Source: Flavivirga abyssicola
Lineage (GTDB): Bacteria; Bacteroidota; Bacteroidia; Flavobacteriales; Flavobacteriaceae
Length of the DNA stretch: 64,000 nt
Direction: 5' to 3'
Assembly (NCBI RefSeq): GCF_030540775.2
Contig: NZ_CP141266.1
Span: 2,343,001 to 2,407,000 of the forward strand
The translations under genes and the position numbers were made by a program. The notes below the pieces were generated by a model. It had not been told where the DNA came from, made no database searches, and worked only from the letters and a program-made list of their open reading frames with translations. Below, one piece after another: positions 27,856 through 36,170 of the stretch (position 1 is the stretch's first letter; the number at the start of each line of letters is the position of its first letter).

Positions 27856-29508
27856 ATGAAAAGACTGAAATTCAGACCGATTGTAAAAATCGGGATTTTA
27901 CTTTTTGGCTTATCCACAGTATTATGGAATTGTCAAGAGGAACACACAAACCAATCCAATTCGGATTTAGAAAACAAAAACAAATCGTATGATCAGATTT
28001 CCCTGGATGAATTATTGAGCCAAACCGCTTCCTCAAAAAAGGATTTGAGCATTAAATCCAAAAAACAAATTAGGGCATCCAAAAAACAAAGGAATCAGCC
28101 CGTTTACAAAATCACCAATATTAATGGATTAAAGTATGTGGATGATGACCTCACAACCTATGTTTTTGGTATGGTCAAATATGGAGAATCTCCCAAATAC
28201 TACTATAACCTTGTCATTAGGCAACGCAATGGAATTATAAACAAATATATCTATAGGTATTCTAGAGACAATTCGGAAGCCGTTACCGTTTCCAAAATAA
28301 TAGATGGTTATACAAATGGTAAGGTAAGCTCAAAAACTGCTAGTCCGCCTATTTGTTTTACGCAACACTATTACAATATTATTCCTTGCCCGTGTGTTGG
28401 GCATGCAGACCCGCTTATTTGTCGATGTCCAATAAGACCGACATGGGAATATTCTCATTCTGTTACAAGATGCCGAGAAGACCCTTCAGATCCAGATATT
28501 GAAGAGCCAGACCCGAATGGTGGTGGGATAGATATTGGGGCAGGCGTAACATACAGCGAAATAGGCTGTATACGTAACGCGCAAGGATATACGGAATGTG
28601 CACCAGCCAACCCAAATAATGATCCTGCCGAACCCAATGAACCACTCCCAACTTTGGAACCAGATAGTGAAGACTACAGTATAACTACATCGCTAGATCT
28701 GACGAACCTGCAAAGAGACTGGCTTGATCAATTGAATAACACTGCTCGTAAATCGTTGATTGAAACATATCTCAACTCCTTAGCACTTGATTTTGTAGGT
28801 TTTAGCTATGCCAAGTCTTTTGCTATCCAAGTAATTAATTCGTGGATGATCAACCCGACTACTGTTGTGGATTTTGATGATAAGATAATCATTGAACTTA
28901 CAGGTAAGCCTTTATGTGTATATAATAATTTGGCAACGAAAAATGGCGACCTGTTTAAACAATCAATTGGAGCCTTTGTAGATGACCCCGATTATCATTT
29001 AAAATTCAAAGTTGGAAACTGTTCCACTACGAATGATGCATGTACGGATACCAGTAACCTTGATAGTACTGGAGAAATTACAATTACCATAGAAGATGTC
29101 AACCAAAGTGGTCTAGGAATTGCAGCTTTAATGTTACATGAGGGTATACATGCTGAAATACATAGATATGTGAGCAGATTTCAATCAGGCATTGATCCAA
29201 CTGACAGACCAAGATTATTTAAACTTTATGCATTTTATAAGGGTTGGGCTAATAGCACACAGGACGTTGACTACAATTGGAAAAATGATGCTCACCATCA
29301 ATATATGGTTGAAAATTACGTGAATAAAATTGCCAGCGCGGTTCGTGAGTTGGATAACAACAAATATCCGCTAAGTCATTATCTAGCTTATGGTTGGGAA
29401 GGACTAACAAAATATGGATATACAGCAAAAAGACTTACGGCATCTGAGAATTTAAACAATCTGAATTTGCGAGCTATCGCAGACGGAAATAGTCAAATTT
29501 GTAATTAA
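27856..29508 (+). CDS. lipoprotein with HExxH zinc-peptidase-like motif, function unknown
   Basis: A 550-residue protein with a lipoprotein signal (STVLWNC, Cys near residue 26). The N-terminal third has a domain with alternating strands (VYKITNINGLKYV, YYYNLVIRQRNG) shared by many flavobacterial lipoproteins. A Cys-rich patch follows near residues 170-205 (CPCVG, CRCP). An acidic proline-rich linker leads to the C-terminal part. There, MLHEGIHAEIHRYV contains an HExxH zinc motif, and a later HHQYMVENYV may give the third ligand. It looks like a surface-exposed putative metallopeptidase. It is followed after 3 bp by another lipoprotein gene, so the two are probably one unit. Confidence 0.65.
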   Translation: MKRLKFRPIVKIGILLFGLSTVLWNCQEEHTNQSNSDLENKNKSYDQISLDELLSQTASSKKDLSIKSKKQIRASKKQRNQPVYKITNINGLKYVDDDLTTYVFGMVKYGESPKYYYNLVIRQRNGIINKYIYRYSRDNSEAVTVSKIIDGYTNGKVSSKTASPPICFTQHYYNIIPCPCVGHADPLICRCPIRPTWEYSHSVTRCREDPSDPDIEEPDPNGGGIDIGAGVTYSEIGCIRNAQGYTECAPANPNNDPAEPNEPLPTLEPDSEDYSITTSLDLTNLQRDWLDQLNNTARKSLIETYLNSLALDFVGFSYAKSFAIQVINSWMINPTTVVDFDDKIIIELTGKPLCVYNNLATKNGDLFKQSIGAFVDDPDYHLKFKVGNCSTTNDACTDTSNLDSTGEITITIEDVNQSGLGIAALMLHEGIHAEIHRYVSRFQSGIDPTDRPRLFKLYAFYKGWANSTQDVDYNWKNDAHHQYMVENYVNKIASAVRELDNNKYPLSHYLAYGWEGLTKYGYTAKRLTASENLNNLNLRAIADGNSQICN

Positions 29509-29511
29509 ATT

Positions 29512-30093
29512 ATGAGAACTTATATAGTCCTAATTTTAGCTTTTTTATGTAGCCTAGGATGTAAAAAGAGGGCTGAAAGTGTTGATGTGGATATTAAGGA
29601 AATTATTGTTACAATGGTAGATAAAAAGTCATTCCCTTTACCTGTACCGCCATCGATAAACGACACAACGGCCGTTGTATCCAAAAGAGCAATAGATTCC
29701 CTATTACAGGTAAAACTCAAAGTTGCAATATATCCGATATTTTCTAAGATTTCAAAATCGCAGAATGAAAAGTTCTATTTAAGTGATGATGATGAACTTT
29801 TTGCTCTAGGAAAAAATGATTTTCACCTTCAAGATTTGAATGGTGTTCAAAGTAAAAAAGGACATCAAATTATTCTGGCAGATACCGTTCAACTTAAAAA
29901 ATCCAAAGATTATAAGAACTTTGATCTGTTATTTCGTTTTTCAAATTTTTCATTTAGTGAAGATAGACAAAAGGCAGTATTTGAACTTGGTATAAGTCGA
30001 AGCCATTTAGCTGGAAGCAGTGCCGTCTACGTTTTGAAAAAATCAGAAGGAGAATGGATAATTGAAGAATCCGTAGATAAAGAAATTTGGTAA
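29512..30093 (+). CDS. small lipoprotein, partner of the HExxH protein, function unknown
   Basis: A 193-residue protein with a lipoprotein signal (LAFLCSLGC, Cys near residue 17). The rest has no recognised domain; the C-terminal segment AVFELGISRSHLAGSS followed by a WIIEE strand is of a kind seen in uncharacterised flavobacterial lipoproteins. It starts 3 bp after the stop of the HExxH gene, so translation is probably coupled. A hairpin closes the unit. A role as inhibitor or chaperone of the upstream protein is possible but not shown by the sequence. Confidence 0.65.
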   Translation: MRTYIVLILAFLCSLGCKKRAESVDVDIKEIIVTMVDKKSFPLPVPPSINDTTAVVSKRAIDSLLQVKLKVAIYPIFSKISKSQNEKFYLSDDDELFALGKNDFHLQDLNGVQSKKGHQIILADTVQLKKSKDYKNFDLLFRFSNFSFSEDRQKAVFELGISRSHLAGSSAVYVLKKSEGEWIIEESVDKEIW

Positions 30094-30120
30094 ACGACTT
30101 TAAATTTTAGATAAAGAAAT

Positions 30121-30154
30121 GAGGTCATCTAGAAAGTAATTTCTAGACGACCTC
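30121..30154 (+). terminator. hairpin after the lipoprotein pair
   Basis: Arms at 30121-30135 and 30140-30154 (GAGGTC, one mismatch, then TCTAGAAA, loop GTAA) form a strong hairpin 27 bp after the stop codon. The following sequence is not T-rich, so it may stabilise the mRNA end or act as a boundary rather than as a standard terminator. Confidence 0.55.
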
Positions 30155-30190
30155 ACCCAAATAATAGAATATATAATGTTATATATATTC

Positions 30191-30345
30191 TTAAATATTT
30201 AGAGAGTTCTTCATTTTCTTAAAAGTAGTCATGGCAACATGGGTGTAAATCTCCATTGTTTTAAAAGAGCTGTGACCTAATAAAACTTGAATTTACCTTA
30301 AATCAACTCCATCTTCTAAAAAGTGAGTTTGCAGGTACATTATAA
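30191..30345 (-). pseudogene. C-terminal remnant of a tyrosine recombinase (integrase)
   Basis: On the minus strand the sequence reads THFLEDGVDLR, an in-frame stop (TAA at 30293-30295, where Tyr is usual), then IQVLLGHSSFKTMEIYTH and a short tail to a normal stop. LLGH and the EIYTH Tyr are the conserved end of XerC/D-like phage integrases. Everything upstream is missing. The remnant marks an old integration event in this accessory patch. Confidence 0.85.
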
Positions 30346-30824
30346 CAACTTAGAAAAAGGAGTTCGTACACATGGAATTTATGAATAGGCAAGTTTTTAA
30401 ATAATTTAAATATCATTGAATTATCTAAAATAAAAACATTAAAATATAGAGATATTAATAATTTTAATGAAAAAATGATTCATTTTTACAAATCGTATGA
30501 AATAAAGTTTTAGATTTGCGCTATGAGAAATTTAAAAAATAAAATACGTTGTTCTGTTCCCGGTTTGCCCGCGCGCAATCGCCGCCGCTGTATCTAATCT
30601 TCTAGTTAGCAAAACCAAAACGTAATTTTAATTTTTTTCATAGTGTCCAAAATATTTTTTATAGCATTTCAAAATCCAGTTAATTTCTTAATTAACACAC
30701 AAATTATGCGCCGTATTTTTCCTCGTCGCCCGTAAGGGTGTGCTTCAGTTTTTGAACTTAGGTGAGTCCAGTTCAGTAATCAAAAAAAGGTTAAAATTCA
30801 AATCAAAAAATAGATCCAAGATAA
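30346..30824. other. gene-free stretch before the arginine cluster
   Basis: I see no gene. A short patch near 30555-30600 is much richer in G+C than its surroundings (CCCGCGCGCAATCGCCGCCG), as is one near 30720-30740; both look like fragments of foreign or repeated DNA. The promoter of the arginine cluster should lie close to 30770-30824, but no confident consensus match stands out. Confidence 0.4.
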
Positions 30825-31442
30825 ATGGAGATTGTAATTGCCAATAAATCACATACTAAATACGCAGAAATTATTTGCGAAACCATTGCAGAATCAGCAA
30901 AGGTTAGAGGTACTGGTATTGCCAAACGTACGCCTGAATATATTTCGACAAAAATGGAAAACGGTAATGCCGTTATTGCTATAGATGGCGATGTATTTGC
31001 AGGGTTTTGTTATATAGAACTTTGGGGGCATGGAAAGTTTGTCGCTAATTCAGGTTTAATAGTACACCCTAATTATAGAGGTAAAGGGCTTGCCAAAAAA
31101 ATAAAACATAAAGTATTTGAGCATTCCAGAACCAAGTTCCCCGATGCCAAAGTATTCAGTATCACAACAGGTTTAGCCGTTATGAAATTGAATAGTGATT
31201 TAGGATACAAACCTGTGACATTTTCAGAGTTAACAGACGATCAAACATTTTGGGATGGCTGTCAAACCTGTCAGAATTACGATGTTTTAACACGAACCAA
31301 TCGAAAAATGTGTTTGTGTACAGGCATGTTATATGATGGAAAGACAAAAGAAAAAAAAGAATCAAAAAAAATAAAAGAAAAGGTTTTTAAAAGATTGAAA
31401 CATATTAAAGAAACCATGTTTTTAAAAAAAGATAAAAAATGA
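30825..31442 (+). CDS. GNAT family N-acyltransferase opening the arginine cluster (ArgA role)
   Basis: A 205-residue protein. The GNAT acyl-CoA-binding core is visible as VHPNYRGKGLAKKIK (the Q/RxxGxG/A signature). The C-terminal 40 residues are Lys-rich and unusual. It overlaps argG by four bases (ATGA), which implies coupled translation. In Bacteroidetes a GNAT protein in this place is thought to carry out the first acylation of glutamate that ArgA performs elsewhere. The acyl group might be succinyl rather than acetyl, given the residue seen in the carbamoyltransferase of this cluster. Confidence 0.82.
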   Translation: MEIVIANKSHTKYAEIICETIAESAKVRGTGIAKRTPEYISTKMENGNAVIAIDGDVFAGFCYIELWGHGKFVANSGLIVHPNYRGKGLAKKIKHKVFEHSRTKFPDAKVFSITTGLAVMKLNSDLGYKPVTFSELTDDQTFWDGCQTCQNYDVLTRTNRKMCLCTGMLYDGKTKEKKESKKIKEKVFKRLKHIKETMFLKKDKK

Positions 31443-32614
31443 AAAAATTAGTAATAGCATATAGTGGCGGATTAGATACATCGTATTGTGCAGTTAGTTT
31501 GTCTAAAGAATATGAAGTGCATGCTGTAAGCGTCAATACAGGTGGATTTACAAAAGAAGAAATTAGCCATATAGAAAGTAACGCTTATAAAATGGGCGTT
31601 GCAACTTATAAGAATATTGATGCCGTTGCTACATTTTATCAAAAAGTAGTGAAGTATTTAATTTATGGTAATGTTTTAAAGAACAATACCTACCCATTAT
31701 CTGTAAGCGCAGAACGAATTATTCAAGCTATCGAGATTGTAGAATATGCAAAAAGTATCGATGCAGGATATATTGCACACGGTAGTACAGGAGCAGGAAA
31801 CGATCAAGTAAGATTCGATATGATTTTTCAAACCCTGGCTCCGGAAATTGAAATCATCACACCTATTAGAGATCAGAAATTAACCAGACAAGAAGAAATA
31901 GATTATTTAAAATCTAATGGTATTGACATGTCTTGGGAGAAAGCGCAATACTCCATTAACAAAGGACTTTGGGGAACCAGTGTTGGAGGATCTGAAACCT
32001 TAGCTTCTGAAAAACCATTGCCAAGTGAAGCCTATCCGTCTCAATTAGAGAAAGAAGGCGAAGAAAAAGTAACCCTTACATTTAAAAATGGGGAGTTTGT
32101 CGCATTGAATGGTCAGGAAAACGCACCAGAAATTAATATTGAATTATTAAATGATATCGCTTCAGCATATGCCATAGGAAGAGACATTCATGTTGGTGAT
32201 ACGATTGTTGGAATAAAAGGACGTGTAGGTTTTGAAGCAGCAGCAGCATTAATTACTGTAAAAGCACACCATTTATTAGAAAAACATACCCTTACCAAAT
32301 GGCAATTGCAGCACAAAGAATATTTATCTAGTTTTTATGGGATGCATTTACACGAAGGACAGTATTTAGACCCAGTAATGAGAAACATTGAAGCCTTTTT
32401 ACAAAGTAGTCAAGAACAAGTAAGTGGCGATGTAACAGTGACCTTAAAACCATATCATTTTTCATTAGATGGTATTGTGTCGGAACATGATTTAATGAAT
32501 GCCAAATTCGGAAGCTATGGAGAAATCAATAAAGGATGGACCGCAGACGAAGCCAAAGGGTTCATTAAAATAATTGGAAATCAAAATAAGATATACCAAC
32601 AAGTAAATTCGTAA
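31439..32614 (+). CDS. argG: argininosuccinate synthase
   Basis: A 391-residue cytoplasmic ligase that joins citrulline and aspartate with ATP. The N-terminal P-loop-like AYSGGLDTSYC is the family signature. AHGSTGAGNDQVRF and the region GTSVGGSE agree with the substrate-binding parts. Length is normal for the Bacteroidetes form. It overlaps the GNAT gene by four bases and is followed by a 351-bp gap full of extragenic repeats before argC. Confidence 0.95.
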   Translation: MKKLVIAYSGGLDTSYCAVSLSKEYEVHAVSVNTGGFTKEEISHIESNAYKMGVATYKNIDAVATFYQKVVKYLIYGNVLKNNTYPLSVSAERIIQAIEIVEYAKSIDAGYIAHGSTGAGNDQVRFDMIFQTLAPEIEIITPIRDQKLTRQEEIDYLKSNGIDMSWEKAQYSINKGLWGTSVGGSETLASEKPLPSEAYPSQLEKEGEEKVTLTFKNGEFVALNGQENAPEINIELLNDIASAYAIGRDIHVGDTIVGIKGRVGFEAAAALITVKAHHLLEKHTLTKWQLQHKEYLSSFYGMHLHEGQYLDPVMRNIEAFLQSSQEQVSGDVTVTLKPYHFSLDGIVSEHDLMNAKFGSYGEINKGWTADEAKGFIKIIGNQNKIYQQVNS

Positions 32615-32621
32615 GTTATTG

Positions 32622-32654
32622 AGACCTGTCAGGTTTTTAAAACCTGACAGGTCT
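32622..32654. repeat. AGACCTGTCAGGT palindrome
   Basis: A 33-bp perfect palindrome (arm AGACCTGTCAGGTTTT; one central base). It begins 7 bp after the argG stop codon and is identical in sequence to 38135-38167 after proB. On RNA it would form a long hairpin. It may reduce read-through or protect the upstream mRNA. Confidence 0.85.
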
Positions 32655-32781
32655 AGAAAACAAGCAAGAAAACATAGAATTAGAATTCATTATAGGTTAA
32701 GCAGTACAGGTTATATGAAGGAATGAGTCATTTCTACATGACTTTATCAACAAGTAAACCCGTAGATAACAAACAGTTTTT

Positions 32782-32942
32782 GTCATTCCGCACTTGATGC
32801 GGAATCCACAAATAAAAACCAAATAGTTCTAAAATAGAAATATGAAATGTAAAGAAGTTAGTCATTTCGACTTTAGGAGAAATCACATAATTTAGGAATC
32901 ATCTTTATGAGATATCTCAATCGTACCTCATTTCGATATGAC
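32782..32942. repeat. two extragenic inverted repeats between argG and argC
   Basis: A GTCATTCCGCACTTGATGC-type hairpin lies at 32782-32808 (arm ATTCCGCA with TGCGGAAT). A longer element at 32861-32942 begins GTCATTTCGAC and ends TCGATATGAC. Together with the palindrome at 32622 they fill nearly the whole 351-bp gap. Nothing coding is visible. Confidence 0.65.
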
Positions 32943-32965
32943 TTTAGAACAAAAATTAGTATAAA

Positions 32966-33949
32966 ATGGAAAAAATAGAAGTTGGCATTATAGGAGGCGC
33001 TGGTTATACAGCAGGAGAGTTGGTAAGATTATTAGTATCGCATCCAAAAACGAATATTAATTTTGTGTTCAGCACATCCAATGCTGGTAATAAAATTAGT
33101 CATATCCATCAGGATTTGGTGGGGTCTTTAGATTTAAAATTTACAGATACTGTTAATCCAGATGTCGATGTGCTGTTTTTATGCTTAGGTCATGGTAACT
33201 CGGTAAAGTTTTTAGAAAACAATACATTTTCAGATAAGACAAAGATCATTGATTTAGGAAACGATTTTAGATTAGAAAAAGACAAGGTTTTTGATAATAA
33301 AGACTTCGTGTATGGCTTACCAGAATTACAAAAAGAAGCTATAAAATCTGCTAATTATATTGCCAATCCAGGTTGTTTTGCAACTGCCATTCAATTAGGG
33401 TTATTACCATTAGCTGAAAAGAATTTATTGAATGACGATGTGCATATTAATGCCGTAACCGGAGCAACGGGAGCCGGAACGTCATTGTCGGCAACAACCC
33501 ATTACACATGGAGAGATAATAACTTTTCGTATTATAAGCCGTTTACACATCAGCATTTAGGAGAAATTAATCAATCTGTAAAACAATTACAAAATGAGTT
33601 CTCTTCAGAGATCTTGTTCATGCCAAATAGAGGGAACTTTTCAAGGGGTATTTTTGCAACCCTTTACACGGATTTTGAAGGTACAGTTGAAGAAGCCATG
33701 TCTCTATATAAAGACTTTTATAAAGATGCCAAATTTACTTTTGTTTCAGATGCAACCATTCATTTGAAACAAGTGGTAAATACGAATAAATGTATCATAC
33801 ATTTACACAAACACAATAATAAATTGTTGATTACAAGTATAATCGATAACTTGTTAAAAGGTGCTTCCGGTCAAGCCATTCAAAACATGAATTTAATGTT
33901 TGGATTGGAAGAAACAACTGGGTTGCAGTTAAAAGCTACCTACTTTTAA
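32966..33949 (+). CDS. argC: N-acyl-gamma-glutamyl-phosphate reductase
   Basis: A 327-residue cytoplasmic NADPH-dependent reductase of arginine synthesis. The N-terminal nucleotide-binding motif is GGAGYTAGEL, and the catalytic Cys137 lies in NPGCFATA. HQHLGEI carries the conserved His region. The length is typical for the short ArgC class. It lies in the middle of the arginine cluster on the same strand, downstream of a repeat-filled gap. Confidence 0.95.
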   Translation: MEKIEVGIIGGAGYTAGELVRLLVSHPKTNINFVFSTSNAGNKISHIHQDLVGSLDLKFTDTVNPDVDVLFLCLGHGNSVKFLENNTFSDKTKIIDLGNDFRLEKDKVFDNKDFVYGLPELQKEAIKSANYIANPGCFATAIQLGLLPLAEKNLLNDDVHINAVTGATGAGTSLSATTHYTWRDNNFSYYKPFTHQHLGEINQSVKQLQNEFSSEILFMPNRGNFSRGIFATLYTDFEGTVEEAMSLYKDFYKDAKFTFVSDATIHLKQVVNTNKCIIHLHKHNNKLLITSIIDNLLKGASGQAIQNMNLMFGLEETTGLQLKATYF

Positions 33950-33963
33950 AAAATATTTTAATT

Positions 33964-34038
33964 GTCATTCCTGCGAAGGCAGGAATCCACTTGAAACTAA
34001 AAGAAACACGAATAAGATTCTCTCCTTCGAGAGAATGA
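33964..34038. repeat. GTCATTCCTGCGAAGGCAGG extragenic palindrome between argC and proC
   Basis: A GTCATTCCTGCGAAGGCAGG hairpin (arm ATTCCTGC with GCAGGAAT) is followed by a second hairpin, ATTCTCTCCTTCGAGAGAAT, whose last bases GAATGAT pair with the start of the first. It fills the 104-bp gap. Confidence 0.7.
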
Positions 34039-34053
34039 TAAAAAAGTATTCAA

Positions 34054-34848
34054 ATGAAAATAGCAATCATAGGAACAGGAAATTTAGGAAGTTCAATCGC
34101 TAAAGGGCTTATAAAAAATAAGTCATTTACGTCGTTGTATTTAAGTGATAAAAATACATCGGCAGTAATAGCTTTTAAAGACGAACCCTATGTTACCATT
34201 ACAAGTAACAATTCAGAAGCAGTTGAAAAATCAGATATTGTCCTTTTTGCATTGCAGCCAAGACATATAGAAAATGTATTGTCAGGTGTTGCACCACTTA
34301 TAAGGGCTGATCATGTTGTACTTTCAGTAGCAGCTGGTTTCGAGATTTCCAGAATAGAAAGTATTATTGGAAGTGATAAAAATATTATTCGTGTGATGCC
34401 GAATACAGCGATTTCAATTGGAAAATCCATGACCTGTCTTTCAGCGAACGATAAAGGTCAGGAACAAATTGAATTGGCAAAAGATATATTCAATCAGTTA
34501 GGAACGACCATGGTCATTCCAGAGGAACAGATCCAGGCAGCAACAGTTATTTGTGCTAGTGGGATTGCCTTTTGGATGCGCTTGGTACGTGCGACGACTC
34601 AAGGTGCTATCCAATTGGGATTTGAAGCACATGAAGCACATGATTTAGCAGTTCAAACATGTTTTGGATCAGCTAGTCTGTTAATTGAATCGGGTAGGCA
34701 CCCAGAGCAGGAAATTGATCGTGTAACAACACCTAGCGGATGTACTATTGAAGGTTTGAATGCTATGGAGCATCAAGGTTTAAGCTCTGCTTTAATACAA
34801 GGTATTGTATCATCATTTGAAAAAATTAACCAAATTAAAAAGAGTTAA
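34054..34848 (+). CDS. proC: pyrroline-5-carboxylate reductase
   Basis: A 264-residue enzyme that reduces pyrroline-5-carboxylate to proline with NAD(P)H. The Rossmann motif is IIGTGNLGSSIAKG at the N-terminus; RVMPNTAISIGKSM and the C-terminal VTTPSGCTIEGLNAME are ProC signatures. Two bases separate it from argD. Its place inside the arginine cluster together with proA and proB means that both glutamate-derived pathways are co-located here. Confidence 0.95.
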   Translation: MKIAIIGTGNLGSSIAKGLIKNKSFTSLYLSDKNTSAVIAFKDEPYVTITSNNSEAVEKSDIVLFALQPRHIENVLSGVAPLIRADHVVLSVAAGFEISRIESIIGSDKNIIRVMPNTAISIGKSMTCLSANDKGQEQIELAKDIFNQLGTTMVIPEEQIQAATVICASGIAFWMRLVRATTQGAIQLGFEAHEAHDLAVQTCFGSASLLIESGRHPEQEIDRVTTPSGCTIEGLNAMEHQGLSSALIQGIVSSFEKINQIKKS

Positions 34849-34850
34849 AA

Positions 34851-35996
34851 ATGCCACTATTTGACGTTTATCCATTATATAATGTGACTCCCGTTTCCGG
34901 GAAAGACATTCTCGTTTACGATAACGAAGGAACCGAATATTTAGATCTTTATGGAGGTCATGCTGTGATATCTATTGGTCATGCACACCCAAATTATGTA
35001 GAAGCAATTACCAATCAGGTTAATACTTTGGGGTTCTATTCCAATGCCATTCAAAATCCATTACAAAAACAACTGGCAGATAAACTTGAAGCCCTATCCG
35101 GGTGTCAAGATTACGAGTTGTTTTTATGTAACTCTGGAGCAGAAGCGAATGAAAATGCTTTGAAATTAGCGTCTTTTAAAACGGGTAAAAAGCGTGTTGT
35201 CGCGTTTAGCAATGGATTTCATGGAAGAACATCGGCAGCAGTAGCAGCAACCGACAACCAAAATATTATTGCACCAATAAATGCACAACAAGCCGTAACT
35301 ATTTTGCCTTTAAATGATGTTGAAGGCGTTAAAAAAGAATTAGAAAAAGGCGATGTTTGTGCTGTAATTGTTGAGTTTATTCAAGGTGTTGGAGGTTTAG
35401 ATCAAGGGACTAAAGCATTTTTCGAACAAGTAGATGTGCTTTGTAAAGCCAATAATACGATGTTTATAGCAGACGAAATTCAATGTGGCTATGGACGTTC
35501 AGGGAAATTCTTCGCATTTCAACATTACAACGTCACACCAGATATTATTTCTCTGGCAAAAGGTATGGGAAATGGTTTTCCAATAGGTGGGATTTTAATT
35601 CACCCGGATATCGAATCTAAACACGGGATGTTAGGAACAACCTTTGGCGGGAATCATTTGGCATGCGCCGCAGGTTTAGCCGTTTTAAATACAATTGAAG
35701 CAGAAAACCTTATTGAAAACACCAATAGTATTTCTGAGTATTTTATTGAAAAAGCGAAAGCCATTCCGCAAATAAAAAACGTAAAAGGAAGAGGGTTGAT
35801 GCTAGGTTTGGAATTCGATTTTGAAGTTGGGGACCTACGCAAAGCATTAATATATAACCATAAGATATTTACAGGTGGTGCATCTAACAAGAAATTGCTA
35901 AGAATATTGCCCCCATTAACCATTAAAAAAGAACACGTAGATCAATTTTTTGAAGCCTTGACTAAAGCGTTGGTAGAAACCGAAGCATCGGTATAA
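34851..35996 (+). CDS. argD: acylornithine aminotransferase (class III, PLP)
   Basis: A 381-residue PLP enzyme. The cofactor Lys237 lies in SLAKGMGNGFPIGG. FLCNSGAEANENALK and ADEIQCGYGRSG are the usual substrate and PLP motifs. It transfers an amino group between glutamate and the acylated semialdehyde made by ArgC. It starts 2 bp after proC. Family members are not always strict about the acyl group, so acetyl or succinyl substrates are both possible. Confidence 0.93.
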   Translation: MPLFDVYPLYNVTPVSGKDILVYDNEGTEYLDLYGGHAVISIGHAHPNYVEAITNQVNTLGFYSNAIQNPLQKQLADKLEALSGCQDYELFLCNSGAEANENALKLASFKTGKKRVVAFSNGFHGRTSAAVAATDNQNIIAPINAQQAVTILPLNDVEGVKKELEKGDVCAVIVEFIQGVGGLDQGTKAFFEQVDVLCKANNTMFIADEIQCGYGRSGKFFAFQHYNVTPDIISLAKGMGNGFPIGGILIHPDIESKHGMLGTTFGGNHLACAAGLAVLNTIEAENLIENTNSISEYFIEKAKAIPQIKNVKGRGLMLGLEFDFEVGDLRKALIYNHKIFTGGASNKKLLRILPPLTIKKEHVDQFFEALTKALVETEASV

Positions 35997-36007
35997 AAAG
36001 AATTAGT

Positions 36008-36097
36008 GATATGAGATGTCTCAATCGTGCCTCATATCGACATGACAGAGCCATATTAATCATAGTGAGTCATTTCGACTAAAAGGAGAAATCACAT
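36008..36097. repeat. GTCATTTCGAC extragenic repeat pair between argD and proA
   Basis: Two parts: 36008-36046 (GATATGAGATGTCTCAATCG, with a palindromic GAGATGTCTC core) and 36069-36097 (GTCATTTCGACTAAAAGGAG). The same two parts occur in reverse order at 32861-32942. They fill most of the 174-bp gap. Confidence 0.6.
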
Positions 36098-36170
36098 AAG
36101 TAGCTAACACATAGAGAGACTGATTACTGGGACTGTAAACTGAACACTGAAACAACTGAATACTAAAAAT

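Noticed and set aside
30540-30610. G+C-rich patch as possible tRNA or attachment site
   Set aside because: No cloverleaf fold or tRNA motif can be formed, and no matching direct repeat was seen at the other side of the accessory patch.
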